From positions 62,001-126,000 of the forward strand of contig JBAMJV010002100.1 of the NCBI GenBank assembly GCA_037951105.1: DNA of 64,000 nt, in the 5' to 3' direction. Made by a program: the position numbers and the translations under genes. Position 1 is the first letter of the stretch. Every line of letters begins with the position of its first letter. This document shows positions 24,201-39,200 of the stretch, piece by piece. The stretch is from Echinarachnius parma (taxonomy: Eukaryota; Echinodermata; Echinoidea; Clypeasteroida; Echinarachniidae). The notes below the pieces were generated by a model. That model did not search any database and was not told where the DNA came from. It saw only the letters and a program-made list of their open reading frames with translations.

Positions 24201-27200
24201 TTCTTTTACTTACAGGGACGATCTTTCTGTTCTGCGAGCTCTGAGTAAAACTGTTCCAAAGGTATGTGTTAATTTATTGTTGTCATCCTTAAATTATTTT
24301 CAGGTGAGCTTTAATTCATTATTGTAGCACATGGACTTTGTCACAGATAATGTTGAGTTCAGGTTAAAGTTTAAGGTCTTACTGTTGACATTTAAGGCTC
24401 TCCATGATCATGCCCTAGGATATGAAAGAGGGTTCCGATTCTGCCCCACCCCAAATCTGGCCCTATTTGGGTTAATATTCAGTCCCTTATAGTTATAATA
24501 TAAAAATAAGATCTCAAGTTTGCCAGGGTTAAGTTACAAGTTTAGTTTAAACTTCTGGAATGAAGGTACATGACATTGTTCATGCTATACCGTGTATCTG
24601 TACCATAGTTAGTTCATTTAGTTGTCCATATAGTGACCATCTAAAGGAAACAAGAAAAAGTTGCCTCTGTAGGTCTTTGACCTTTATATATAAAGGTTCC
24701 ATAACGTTTTTTTCTTTTTCTTTAAAGAGGATATATTTTGATAGCCACTATATAAGCAGGTTGGCTGCTATAGACTATGGCTGGTGGTAATAAACTCTAT
24801 TTCTCTGTACCAACATACACATGTATGTATCTTCATTTATGTTTGCCCTGTTGTGATCTGTTGATTTTGTATATTTTCATCACATTCCAAGGACCCAACT
24901 GCATTGCCCTATGTGTTCCATGATGACCCATACCTCCTACCAAGATCAGCAGCAGAAAGAGTAAGTTTAAAACCATGTTTAATCATTAGAGATTTTCAGC
25001 TTTTTTGAAGTGATTATATCAGCTTTTTCCTTTCACTGTTATATGAAGTAACATTAATTCAAGGATCCATAATAAACTTTTTTGCTAGTGGTCTGGTCAG
25101 GCAAACACGGTAATAATTTTCTCTTAAATTTGTTGATGGCCTGAACAAAATTATGTGTTGCAAAATGGCATTCAATGTGTAAATTGTCTCCTATTCAAAA
25201 TTTGGTGACTGCTACTTGGGTTGATATGTATTATAGTGTTCCTGACAGCCTGAAAGCTTGCATGAGGTTTGTGGGACATAGCAACACCAAATTAATGTGA
25301 GCTAAATTCCAAATATTTGTTTCAGTTTATTGATTGGGAACTGGTTAATAGAGTAGCTCATGTTGAGGAATCTTTAGGAGAAATGTATTGATAAATTTCT
25401 ACACATGAAACTCCTGATTGATGTTTAATATGCATTTATTTTGTCTGGATGATTAATGGAGACTGATTGATAAATGTTTATTGTTACAGCGGCGCTTCTC
25501 TTTATCCAAGGAGTCTGGGAGGAAGGCTGCCCAGCACATCATTCAGAGCAAACCAGAGCTGTTCCTGGGAATCAACTATGAACAGCCAAAGGTTGAGGTA
25601 CGGAAAAGAAATACAGCTGAACTTTTGTATAGCAACCACCTATCACCTATATTATAATGATAATGGACCAGCATTTATATTTCACCATCAATCTAGCTTG
25701 CCTGTGGCAATTCAATATTGATGTTGGGCAAGTAAACTTTAAAAAACTGTCTAGTTTGCTTGCTCGATCTGGCACCTAAATAATTGTCAAACCCCAAGAG
25801 AACAATGTAATTTTGTGTATAAATCTCATCTAGAAGTAAGAGGCCAAGTAAATTGTCTGTTTGGGCAACTACAATTATGAATTTACTTGCCCAAACGACC
25901 AGTAGAGAAAAAAAGTTAGTGTTAAGGCTTGAAAATATATATACCGTATTTGCTGGTGTATTAACCGCACCTTTTTTCAAAAAAAAAAAAAAAAAAGGGG
26001 GTGCGGTTAATACACGACTGTATTAACCGCACTTTTTTTTTTTTTTTTTTAATTTTTTTTTTAGGGGGTGCGGTTAATACACCGGGGCGGTTAATACACC
26101 GACAAATACGGTATCTTTAAAATTCTTATTATAAAATCTGTATTACATGTATATTTTTTTTGTTTCAAAGACGTGCTCTCCGCATTATTTACCAAAATGA
26201 CTTTACTGATTACAATGCCACCCTTGCCCTCTCCAACTTGGACACACTGGAACAACGAAGAAAAGATCTTTCACTTAGGTTTTTAAAAAGTACTCTTTCC
26301 TCCACAAATCAGTTTCAAAATTTCCTCCCAAAACAACAACAACGTAGTACGAGAGTACTAAGAAAAACTCAAAAGATTCCTCAATTGAGATGCAAAACCA
26401 AACGGATGCAGACTAGCCCCATACCATCGCTTATCCAATTGTTCAATGACAATTAGTCAGCTTTCATTTATGAAATAGATTTGAAATATTGCAATATTTA
26501 TGTTTAGGGAAAATGATCACATATATAATATTAGTTTTTATCTCTTTTTATAGAATTTGTGTGTACAATTAAGTTGTTCTTGTTTTTATAAATGTTATAT
26601 TTAAAATAGAATTCTGGTGCAATATACACAATGCATAATTCGTTCACACATTAAATATGTATATTGAAATTATTGTTTGATTTTTTGTTAATATACTCAC
26701 AAGAAATAATTTGATATAGAAATGTAATACAGATTCAATAATATTAGTGAGCTAAATTATATTAGATGTATTGTAAACATGCAACAATTAGCAGTATTTA
26801 AGTATTTAAAATTTTTAAATATTGGAGAAATATTAATTTATATGTAATTTGCAACAAATATAAGTGCATTATGTATCCCCCACACAATTCAACTACTTAG
26901 TTGTACTTCTCTGATGATTATATTTCATTATCTTGTATATAAGTAGTAAGATGATTTATTTTAATGGCGTAACTCTATCAAACTCCCTAAATATATATGT
27001 TACTGTATTTGATTTGTTTACTTGGTTAGGCTCATAATACAAGTATCCTCTTGAAATCATATAACTTACTATGAACGACCTACTTGACTAGGATTTTTCA
27101 ATAAATACTTCTTATTCTAATCTATGCATTATTACCCTATTACTTCTGCTCCTTCTCCATTTCTCCTTTTTTCTCCTTCTCTCCCCCTTCTTTGTCTTCT

Positions 27201-30200
27201 TCTTCTTCTTCTTCTTATTCCTCTTCACCCTTCACCGTCGTCCCTTACTTCCCCCTCCTCTTTTCATCTCTTTATTCTTCTAATATTCCTCATTTTCTCT
27301 CTATTCCACCTGATTATGAGTATTTATTTATTCTTACTGCCTACCACTACTATTGTCAATGTTAGAAAATTTGCATTTATCAAATGTATATTATTTTGAC
27401 ATGATTTTGAATTTGCTTATTTATGTACTTTGTTTTGTAAAAGATGCACTTTGTCCATTTTGATGTTTTTAAATGTATTTTTATCATGTACAATTCGGCT
27501 ATGCCGCGAATCATGATTTTTGAAATAAACTATCTATCTATCTATCTATCTTCATTACCCATCAGGCTTTCTTTCCCCCGGTGGATGCAGCAGAACCGAG
27601 TGAGATCAGTGAGGCGGCCATCTTGGATCTCATTGCCAGCAATGATATGCAGGCTGCTTTTAAAGTGCACCAAGACCTGAAGGATTCTGGTAACAAAGTG
27701 TTAATTACTTCTGCTCATTTTAGGTTTAAAAAAAAACAATTCAAAGTTACTCAGGTCACACACTAGCATCATTTGCTTGTGGCCCTGTCGGACCAATAAA
27801 ATCCTTATCTCTTAAGGTTTTTGGTGGCTCAAAGCGAAAGTTTACTGATTTCCAAATTGCCATTTCATGTTACAGTGCCTACTTTTTAAAGTCTACCCCT
27901 CCCCCCTTTTATGGGTAGAAAAAGTAGTCAAGAAAGAGGTTTGACATGGAAGTATTGAAGATTATGTTGTTCTGTATTTATAAGTTAGAAAATCTTATTA
28001 CGTTGGAGGACCAACTATAATTTGACTTGTATTAATGTTGATATTGTTTCCATTGTCTGGTAACTTTAAACAATAAAAACAACTCTGCATTTCCATTTGT
28101 TTCAATTTATTTTAATATCATTATCATTATTAAATTGTGTAGGCCATCAAATTAGCATGGAGACGACCAATGCTTTGCTGGAGTACCTGAGTTTCCACGG
28201 AGGCATCCCAGCTAGGGTGGATGGGGTTCTGACGACCATGCTTGCTGCTAGGACAGAGCCAGAGGTAACATAGCACTCCAAATAGGATTAATGTGTGGTA
28301 ATAGATATTGTCATACAATTTAACCTTAAAATGATGGGGTTGTGTAACCATTATTATTACAGTCAACTTCGCGTAAGTCGATCTTGACGGGACCGTGTGA
28401 AACACATCGACTTAGGCGATATTCGACTTACAGTACATAAACGTCCCCGGCCCCTACTCTATAGCTCAGGGACCGCGCGCAGCTAGCGGCCGATGGAATA
28501 TCGTTGCACATGCATCAGGAAAAAAACACGAAACTTTCATGTACACAGAACTCGACTTCACACTCCTACTTGGACAAACATATATGAATATACCAAATCA
28601 TACTCGTTCAGTGATCAATTTTTATTGTAGACATAAATAATCTTCGCTTACAGTATGGTACCTGTTATTAAAGGACCTAAAGAATACAACATACTTTGGC
28701 ACTTATTCCATAGTTGATGACTTGTAAAATAGGTCTGCCGAAAAAAATCCATGAAAATAAACACAGTAGTGATTTAAGACTAATTTTCTGATGCCAAATC
28801 TCATTTAGCAGCCAATTTACGCCCCACCCACATTTAGGGTCCAGAATCGGCAGCGTGATTGACACGTGATTGACAATTCATTGGCTTACGTCATGACGCG
28901 TCATCTACAGAATTTAGTTCATTAGTCCGTTCTTTAGATGACGTCACATTTTTGCGATTTAAAAAGGGCGTTCCCATCACAATTATATATTTACTAATTA
29001 CCCCAAAATTGATTGATTTCATGAGAAATGACTGCCAATTTCTTTTTCTTCAGGAAAAATTACGTATAGAGAGCCGAATTGTCCAATAAACATCCAATAA
29101 TTATCTTACGATTTAACCCTTAAAGGACCGGGTGTGGGTATTTGTGTGTTCCATTAAATTTATCAAATTCACCCAAATCACCAAGAGCTTTTAAATTTCT
29201 CTTGTACCATGTTCTTGGCTCATTGTAACATGTTCTGGAACGTATTTTGATTGTAGGTGATATAATGCGACATAAATTTTACTTTTTTCACTAGGAAAAC
29301 AGCGTCTTTCATTTCTTTAGAATAATTGAACAATGATATTGGTATCTGATTAAACTCTCAATTACCACTTATGGAAAAATCATATGAATTTAAATAAACA
29401 TCATGAGTTAACTTAAATGATCACTTGAATCTCTGTTGCTAACCCTGAAAGGGAGAAGAAAGCGGTGAAGGAGCGGACGGCAACGAGCCGATGCAGTCGG
29501 TTGAAGAGGAGGCGCAGCCTGGGAGGAGGAGGATGCTTCGTCACCGGGGACCCATCTGGACAGACGGCAACCTCGCTGACCAGCTGTTTGAGGGTATGGA
29601 GGTCAAGGACTCGCACACCTACAACGGCATGATCAGAGGACTGGTCAAGTTCGGTGCCTTCTCTCGGGCATTCACCTTGTACAACGAGATGCAGGAAAGG
29701 GGGATACAGGCCAGCGTGCATGCCTACAACTCGCTGATAGAGGGCGCCAGTCACATCCGAGAAGATTACAGGGAGAGGTGGACCGTCATGTTTGTAAGTT
29801 GTTTTCCTTGCTCGTTTTTAATTAAATTGATATAATTCTGGTCAGTTTCCTTAATGCAAACCTTGAAAGCTCTCCTGGAGAATCTGTAACTTGTATGAAG
29901 TCACTTTTTTAGGATAAAATAAATTCAAACTTTGATTGATAGTTCAAGGTTCTCCAAATCCCTTGTTTTATTTATTTCTTTGTTCTGTAGCAACTGATGC
30001 AGCAGATGACCCTTGAGAAGGTGCACCCAAACCTGCAGACCTTCAACACTCTCCTGGACAATCTGAGGCTCATGGGAGCCATCGGACGCAAGAGGGCGCT
30101 ACAGACTGTTGCTGAAATGAAAGCCTGCGGCGTTGGTAAGAACCCCTCCCCCCCCCCCCCCTCAATTTGGTTTAGCTTCTACTGCTTATGTATAATGATA

Positions 30201-33200
30201 CTTTGTAAACTGAACTGCTTGTCATCAACATTTCCATGCAAAGGATAGTTGATTGTAATTTTAGATTCAAAGTTTATCTTTGAAACCCACTGTCCAGAAG
30301 CTACTGGGCTCCTTAACCCTAAAAAGACTCGGGGGGGGGGGGGCTGATTTAGCCCCCCTCCCTCCTCTATTTTCGCGATAACTTTGCAATGCTTAAATAT
30401 TTTACAGTGCCATTTCATGACTTTTTTCCTTAGAGTCTTGCGCATCTTTTGATACCAAATTTGCGCACACCGGGTCAAAGATCCCGGTGTAATGTAACAT
30501 TTGTGCTCATTACTCGGCCATATAACGTCCATTAAACTTGAAATTTTCACACAACACCTAGTGGACATATCAGATAACAACAATATACATTGTATCAACC
30601 ACTCTTCTCTTTTTGCATATGTCAACAAAGTTACAAGATCCCTTTAATAAAATTAAGAGCTTTGATGAAATAAAGATATTTGTGAATTTTCTTTTCAGAT
30701 GCAAGCATTGGGACCTACAGCCTACTTCTGATGATTTTCTACAAAGACAGTAAGTAAAAGTAAAAAGAAGTAATCTTTGTCATCATCATCATCATTAAAG
30801 TTTGACTGTGTTCTAAAGGACTTTTATTAAAGGGACATGTACAAAGGAAACCCCTATGTTGTCCTGTTCAAACAATAATTTTGAAAATGTTTTTAAAAAG
30901 GGAATTATGGAAACCAGAATTTGTATTTAAGCTTTTGAAAAGATTGAACGTTGACTATTGAATTGAATTGAATTGAACTTTATTTTCCACATCATCAACA
31001 TATATACATGTCATTATTTACAAAGGATAAAAACAATAACAATACAAACAAAGAAGTAACACTACATGTACATTGTGAAAATGTGGGAGGCTATAAAAAG
31101 TCAAATTTGACTTATAGCATAGCCCCATGAGAATAATAACATATATAATGTAGAAAGAAAAAGGAGGAGTGTAGGAATAATTACATATATAATTTACAAA
31201 TTAACATAGGTTGGATATATTTCAAAATGATCTAGCTTAATATATGTCATAAATTATTCAGTAGATACTCTTTATATTTAAATTTAAATGAATTTAGTGA
31301 ATTAACATTTTTGATATTTTCTGGGAGATTATTCCATAAAAGTGGTCCATTGTAAGATATTAATGTGCGTGAGATGGATGACTGACCATATACAGAACGA
31401 TAATTGAGTTTTCCTCTTGTATTATGGGAATGTATGTCAATATTACGGTTAAATAAACAATGAAAATTTACAGGCAATAAATTCTTAGAATACATATACA
31501 TAAACATACCAAGTTTGTAGTTATACAATTCATAAACTGGCAAAACTTGGAATTTTTTAAAGAGTGGGGCAGAATGAGATCTAAAACCGGACTGTGATAT
31601 CATTCGTAAGAGTCTCTTTTGTAGTATTAATATTCTATCTAATAAATACTTATTTGAAGATCCCCAGATCGTTATTCCATAATTTAAATAGGATAATACT
31701 AACGTGTTATATAACATCAATAAAATATTTTGTGGTACAAATTCACATAGTCTATTCAAAATACCAATATTTCTTGATATTTGGGTGCAAAGCTTATTAA
31801 TTTGACTTTTCCATTTCATATTTTCATCTATGTAAATTCCAAGAAATGTTACAGTCTCAACCCTTTGAATGTCAGTGTTATTAATATACAATTGTATTGG
31901 TTGTTCAATATTTATTTTACCAAAAATCATAAAATTTGTTTTCTGAATATTTAAAACTAATTTATTTAACGTAAACCATTCATAAATTTAATCAATTCCC
32001 TATTCATAGTCGTTTCTAAGTGCTGTACATCTTTATGACTAAAAAAAATATTTGTATCGTCAGCAAAGAGAACAAATTGTAATACATCAGAACATAAGTG
32101 TAAATCATTGATATAAATCAAAAATAGCATGGGTCCTAAGATTGATCCTTGGGGTACACCACAACGTATATCTTTAAATTGAGACTGGGTTGAGTTAAAC
32201 ATAACACATTGTTTTCGATCATTTAAGTAACTATGCATCAAATCAAAGGATATTCCACGTATTCCATAAAATGATAGTTTACGGAGCAATATATTATGGT
32301 CGATACAATCAAAAGCCTTTTTTAAATCAATAAAAACACCAGCAGTTATTTCATTATTTTCAAATGCAGAGATTAAATTGTTTACTGAATCTATTAAAGC
32401 ATGTGATGTTGAATGTTTTTCTCTAAAGCCAAATTGTTTATTATAAAGAATATGATGAAAGTCAAAAAATTCATTGAATCTTGTATAAATACATTTTTCG
32501 AGTATTTTTGAAAAGCACGTTAATAATGAAATCGGGCGGTAATTAGAAAACATATTTTTGGCTCCGCTTTTATATACAGGAATTACCTTCGAAATTTTAC
32601 AACCAGATGGGAAAATACCTTTCTGTAAACACAAATTAAAAATATGACAGAGGGGTTTACATAGTATATGAATAGTACTTTTAACAACATAATTATCTAT
32701 AGAATCTATACCAGGAGATTTTCCATTTTTTAAAGAACAAGCAATTTCTATTATCTCCTTTTCTGTTACTGGTCTTAAAAATAAAGTAAACTGAAGCGGT
32801 CCTTTTTTAAAATATCTATTCACATTTTCCTCATAATTAATATTCAAATCCACCAAATTGCTGCCCACATTTACAAAATAAGTATTAAATCCATCTGCAA
32901 CATCGTGTTTATCATTTATAACATTGTCATTTTCAACAAATTGTACATTTTCAACATTAGAGTTATTCTCCCTTTTCGTGTTTAATAAATTATTAATAAG
33001 TTTCCAAGTCTTACCCAAATTATTCTTAATATCATTAAAACGTTTAGTATAATAATTCCTTTTTGCTTTTTTAACTTCATTTACATACTTATTCTTAAAT
33101 ATTTTATAAGTCACCTTATTATTTTCTGTTCGTATTTTAATATATTTTTTATATAATCTATTTTTCTTTCTATACATCTGTTTTAATTTTACATCAAACC

Positions 33201-36200
33201 AGGGATTTTTGTCATTACAAAACTTAATCTCTTTCAAAGGAAAACATTTATCATATAAGTCAACTACAATTTTTATAAAATGGTCATACAATGTATCGGG
33301 ATCATGGTTTCTGTTTGCAGTTATAAAAGAAAAGTTTACTTTGGATAATTCCTTTGCAAATTTATATATATTCTCATCATTAATTTGTCTTTTAAAACAT
33401 TTTCTTTGAGCTTTAATTGGTACTGAAAAATCAAAAATACAAAAAATTGGGAAATGATCAGATACATCACAAATAATGGAACCAGATATTACATTACAAG
33501 AATTATTAACAAATATATTATCAATTAAGGTTGCGGTTGTTTGTGTTATTCTAGTAGGAAGAGTAATAAGTTGGTGAAAAGAAAATGACGTTATAATGTC
33601 TATGATTCTTGTTTGTACTATGTAGGTCTTCCTCCCAGTGACATCCTGTATGACGTCATGGATACCATCGAGGGACAACACTTCACCATCAGGCATCCCA
33701 GAGATGGTAAGAACAGCCAGGGAATTTGATCATAATAATTATAATAAAAGTAACAGTTATTTGATATAGTGCTATTGTATACCCCCTGGGGAGCATTCCA
33801 GCCAGGCAACCTCGTAGGTGCACACAGTGCCAAGGAACTCTGTTCCATCCTCCTGGGTTCTCATGTATACCCCTGGGTCCAGAGCAGCAAATGTGGATAA
33901 TTGTCTAGCTGAAGGAAAAATGCAATGGGCATACTCTGGGTTCGAACTTGGGATCTCATGATTGGAAGGCTCTACCAATTTTGCTACACCAAGTCTGCAT
34001 GTATTTATACATGAAGGGAAATAGAATTTTACATTGAATTTAAATGATTTTTAGGCTATGGTATCTTTATGTGCAAAATTATATTGTTACTGTATAAGTG
34101 TGTTATATTTGATTGGATTGTGAATGTTAAGTTTTCCAGTATAATATTGTTTGATCTTTAATATTTGTTCTTTTGTTTCACAGTTGAATTCTTCAAGAAT
34201 GCCATGTCAGTGGTAAGTTAAACAGAATGCTTAAATGGCCTTATATGAGATTTTTTATTGGAAAATTTGAATGAATACGATATTTGTTAAACATACAGTT
34301 GGTGGTACTAGTTGTACCAAATAGATAAATATAAAGTAGAAAGTAGATATTTGTTCTGTCAATGTTCAATAGAGGAAGTGATGTAATTTTGAAGTTTCTT
34401 CTGTTGATTCTATATTAAAGGGATAGTTGAGTTCTGGTAAAGAGAGTACAGGTTTGGTCAAACTGAATTTTAGTAACCAAAACCTACACCATTACATTAC
34501 AAACTAATAGTTATAACTCCACCATGCTCGAAAGGAATACAAAATTACAAATGACTAAGTAAAAAGCCTGCTATCATTCAAAAAGAGCCGTTAAAACTCA
34601 AGATACTATGCAGCCTTAGGGATCCTATGCAGCCTTAGGGATCGGCCTTAGGGATACTATGCAGCCTTAGGGATCGGACGTGTCTCGCGAGAGCTCCTGC
34701 TTCAACATATAATGTGCCGTAAATCTCTGTTTTTACACTGCAATCATTAAGACATGAGCAAAGCTCCCTATAACCTGAGAGCCAGATCAAGTTGCAAACC
34801 AAGTGAGATTACCAGCAAAAAAACCAGCAGAATAACCAGCAAAATGTCTAACACGCCCAACCTAGCATCGCAGCCGGTCATAAACCCCGGGAACGGGGAT
34901 CACGTGACCCTGCTGCCCGCCGATCAACAAAGCCCGATACAACACGCCACCATTCTTACCGAAATGCGGACTATGTTCAATGATCTATCTGTGCAAATGA
35001 ACTCTAAATTCGACGTTGTAATTGCTGATATCAACGCGATCAAACGTGAGTTGAACATTACCAAAAATGCAGTGATTGATTTGGAGAGGAGTGTGGAATT
35101 TAATGATAATAAACTAAAAGGACTGGAGAAAGAAGTTATTCCAAAATTGCACGATCAGTTCACCAAGAAAAATGATGAATTAGAAGACAAACTGATCCTC
35201 CTTGAACTTCACCAACGCAAGCAAAACCTGCTTATATATGGTGTTTCCGAGAGAAAAAACGAGAATGTTTATGAAACCGCAAAGGACGTCATGGCCCACT
35301 TCCTCAGCCGCGAGTTTGCTAACAACGTATCCATCGTCAACACACACCGCCTCCCAGCCCCCCAGGCCGGAAATCAACCAGATGGAGCTCGTCCTCGAGC
35401 GATCATCGTTCGATTCGCCAACATGGTTGATCGTGACAACCTGCTCCGAGCCTTCGAGCAGCCTCGCCGCAACCCTACTGCATCTTCCGCAACCACCGGT
35501 CAACAGACGACCCGCACCAGAGATGCCGATCGAGCAGAGCCCCCGCAACCTGCTCAACTGCCTAGACAACAAGGTGAGCCACAACTTACGTACAGCAGTG
35601 TTGCAGCAACAGCACCTGTCCAGAGCTTCACACGCGTAACCATACGGAGTGATCTTCCAGTCAGCATGAAGCGCGAACGAGGCCGACTGGCTGAGCTGGC
35701 ATACAAGCTTCGACAAAAACAGTTTGCCACCAGAATTCGCATTAGTGGCACCAAGGTGTACCTTCAGACGAGAAAACATCTGCAGAATGGTGCACCCCCG
35801 ACAAGCTGGACCAATTGGAAAGAGTAACTATTCATACCTTGACATTTCATGTCATTACCTTCTTTTCTCACTAAAATGACAATACTCTAAAAAGAACAAT
35901 AGAACAATATTTCTCCTGTACCTTTATTTTCTTCATGAGAGATTTTTTTTTTTTTCTGTACGTTTTATAAGTCGTTGATAATTTGAGACAAAATTCAATT
36001 TTAAATTACAGCAAAAGCTTATTTGAGGATAAACATCACAAATATGATTACAATGTTATACTTAATATGCCTCACGTTATTTTGTTTTTATCAAACATTT
36101 GATATGCTGTTTATGTCTAAAACTATTTTTTGTCTCTTCTTTGCATTTTGTGTTCTATAATTGTACAATAAATGCAAAGTTTCACCGAAAGGTGAACATT

Positions 36201-39200
36201 ATAAGTAACTTGGTAAAAAAAAAAAAAAAAAAAAATTATACAATTTTCTATAGCTTTTGTTCCTTAACTGTAGGAAAACAGCAGTTTTCACCATTAGGTG
36301 AACATTATAAGAAACTATGTAAAAAAAAAAAAAAAAAAAGGTAACTATTGCTTTTCATATGTCATTTTATTATTTTAGAAAAAGGACCTATGGCAACCTG
36401 ACTGATGTTTATGTTCCACTTATTATATTCATTTTCATATCCTGTCTATCTCTCCTTTTGTGCTTTTATTCTTGTTCTGCTTGGTTTATTTTGTATTGCT
36501 TCTTTTGCTACTGACTATACCCTTTATAAACTTGTTCTTGAATTTCGTGTTTCTTTTATATTTGTGTTTTTATAGTGCATGCTCTTTTTTTTTTTCTTTT
36601 TTTTCTTTTCTTTTTTGGTGAATTCGCTCATACTCTTTTTGCATTGATCTCTATAATTGTCTGCACGATTATCGATGCTCTGTTCTACTGTTATAACTTC
36701 CTGATTCAATATAATGTAGGCTTCTATTATTAATCTTGTATTATGTGATGACTTTATATGGCAAACCTATTACTGCCTCACATTTTAACTTATTTGTTGT
36801 TCAATTGTCTGCAATCACCATTTTCACCTTCGACAATTTACAATTTGTTCAGCACATTATGCATGATTGCTTTTATGCCACAAATTTACCTTATTTACCT
36901 CAACTGTGTTATATTCACATACGTGTATGCAAACATCTAAATGCTTGATTTATGCTTCCTTTTCGTCTGTTTGATTTTCTTTCTACCATCAACCAACTTC
37001 TCTTTTATACACGTGTTTATATTATATGCGTATATGTTTGTTTACTTTTTCTGGTTGAATTCACACGTGCTACATTTGTTTAAGCGCTCTATTTGTAACC
37101 GTTCAGTATTTTCCATGTTATGCAGCTAAATAACCCTTTTGTATAGGCCCCTTAATCCTGATCCGCTTTTACCCTTGTGTTATCCTCTTTTGTACAAGTA
37201 GACCACGGTACGACTGGGAATCATTGACTCAATTCTACAAATTCTCTGTTCGCTGACATTGTGTATAGGATTTTCTTTATATTATTCATGTTTAAATACT
37301 ACCCAATGATTCGATCCCGGGCCGTTCACCGCGTCCTACTTATTTATCGTGTACGTTCTATTTAAATTGGTATTTCTCAAGTTATACAGATTATCCTCCA
37401 CATGTACAGGTAGACACGGTGCGACCCGGGTGCACTGACCCAATTCGACAGTTATTCGACAGTTTTTCGCTAACATTTATTTATACGGTTTTCAAATTGC
37501 CTTATTCAAGTTCAATATGATTCAGTCCTGGGTTGTCACCGCGTTCTATCTATATATCATGTACTTCTATAATTATATATTTGTATCTTTGCTATTCGCC
37601 ATGTTTCTTTATAGTATAGCTCTGTCGCTCATGTCTTTTTAATTCTTTTTAATTCTTATTTTCACTTGTTATTCACTTTTCTTGTTTCAGCCTTACTATA
37701 TCCCACTATTTCTTACCAGAGATTTATTTGTTTATAATTGTTATATGCAGGGATCTCGTTTGACTCATCCAGTAATGTTGCGTTCTCGTAGTCCGACTGC
37801 CCAACTGACTTTGTCTGTGTTGCCTACGGAGACCTCTCCCGTGTTCTTTTCGTGTAATTGTTCATGTGTATTCCTTCAATTCTGTCCACATGTAGGTATT
37901 TCCATCACCTTGTTTTTACTGTTGTACTCTACTGACCATTCTATGCATTCCTCACTGTCTTCTCCGATTTGGACCGGATCTTTTTGTCATGCAAAAGCGC
38001 AAAAATGTACACTCTATTATTATTTAGAAACTTTTGTACTTACGTTCATCCTGTTTGGGATATGGTTTTTGTTATTAAATGGCTAACTTAAATAACCACG
38101 TTCCATTCAATTCATTAAATAACGATGACCTTTTTGATTTATTAAGACCTGCTTTAGGAAATATTGATATTAATAATGATCCAGTGGGACAATATGATGC
38201 TTCTGTGGGTGATACTTTTAATGCTTTATCAGAGGAATTAAACCTCGATTTTTATTTTGATGACCCAGCAGCAGAAGCTCTCACTAGTTATATAACAAAC
38301 AAACAGTTTCATGATGTGGTCAAAGATTATAGTAATGATATTTTTTCGCTATTACATTTGAATATTAGAAGCTTAAATAAACATTTTGATGATTTGCAAT
38401 TATTGTTAGATGTCCCCTCTCAAACACCCCTCTCTATAATTGGTTTGACTGAAACTTGGTTAACTCAAGATGTAGATTCATCACATGCCCTTAATGATTA
38501 TGAGTTTGTTTATAAAAATAGACAAGATCGATTAGGAGGTGGTGTAGCTATGTATGTATTAAAACGGTATAATTATGTAGTTCATGAAAATATTTCATTA
38601 ATTAACGATTTAATAGAGTCCCTTTTCATTGAAATTATAATACCGGGTCATAAAAATATATTAGTTGGTGTTATTTATCGACCTCCAAATTCTAGTTTAA
38701 AAGATTTTTTAATTTATGTAACTGACTTAATTAAGAACCCCCTTTTTGAGAATAAAGATTGCTTTTTAATGGGAGATTATAATATAAATTTATTGAAACA
38801 TGCTGATAATAATGTGTCACATGAATTTCTTGAAATATTCTTGTCGGCCTCTTTTCTCCCTCTTGTTTCTAAACCCACTCGTGTTGCAGATTCTTCTGCC
38901 ACCCTTATTGATAATATTTTTAGTAATGTTATACCTCACCCGAATTCTTATATTGTTCTTTCTGATATTACTGACCATTATCCCATTTTAACCCAATATA
39001 ATGTAGCTCCAGTGGTAAAAATTGGTGGCCCTCCCCGTTTAATTCGTAAAGTAACGCATGATAATGTAGCACGTCTTGGCGCTAGTCTGGATAATACTGA
39101 TTGGTCTGCTGTGTACGATAATGATGATGTAAATTCATCTTACGATATATTTTTAAATATTTTTAATTGTCAATTAGATATTGATATCCCACAACAAAGA

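Noticed and set aside
28358-28440. pogo-like end CAGTCAACTTCGCGTAAGTC in PTCD3 intron 7
   Set aside because: Single end without a partner; kept as a note rather than a feature.
29413-29754. 113-codon minus-strand ORF
   Set aside because: Antisense of PTCD3 exon 8, whose plus frame aligns with the family.
33618-33978. Minus-strand ORFs of 76 and 68 codons near PTCD3 exon 11
   Set aside because: They cover exon 11 antisense and the SINE body.
33960-33995. tRNA gene on the minus strand
   Set aside because: A- and B-box motifs are present but the cloverleaf is degenerate and fused to a SINE body.
35180-35779. 199-codon minus-strand ORF
   Set aside because: Shadow of LINE ORF1, whose plus-strand frame has recognisable domains.
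37682-38086. 134-codon plus-strand ORF before LINE ORF2
   Set aside because: Composition matches the non-coding inter-ORF region and no domain is seen; listed only as part of the LINE.
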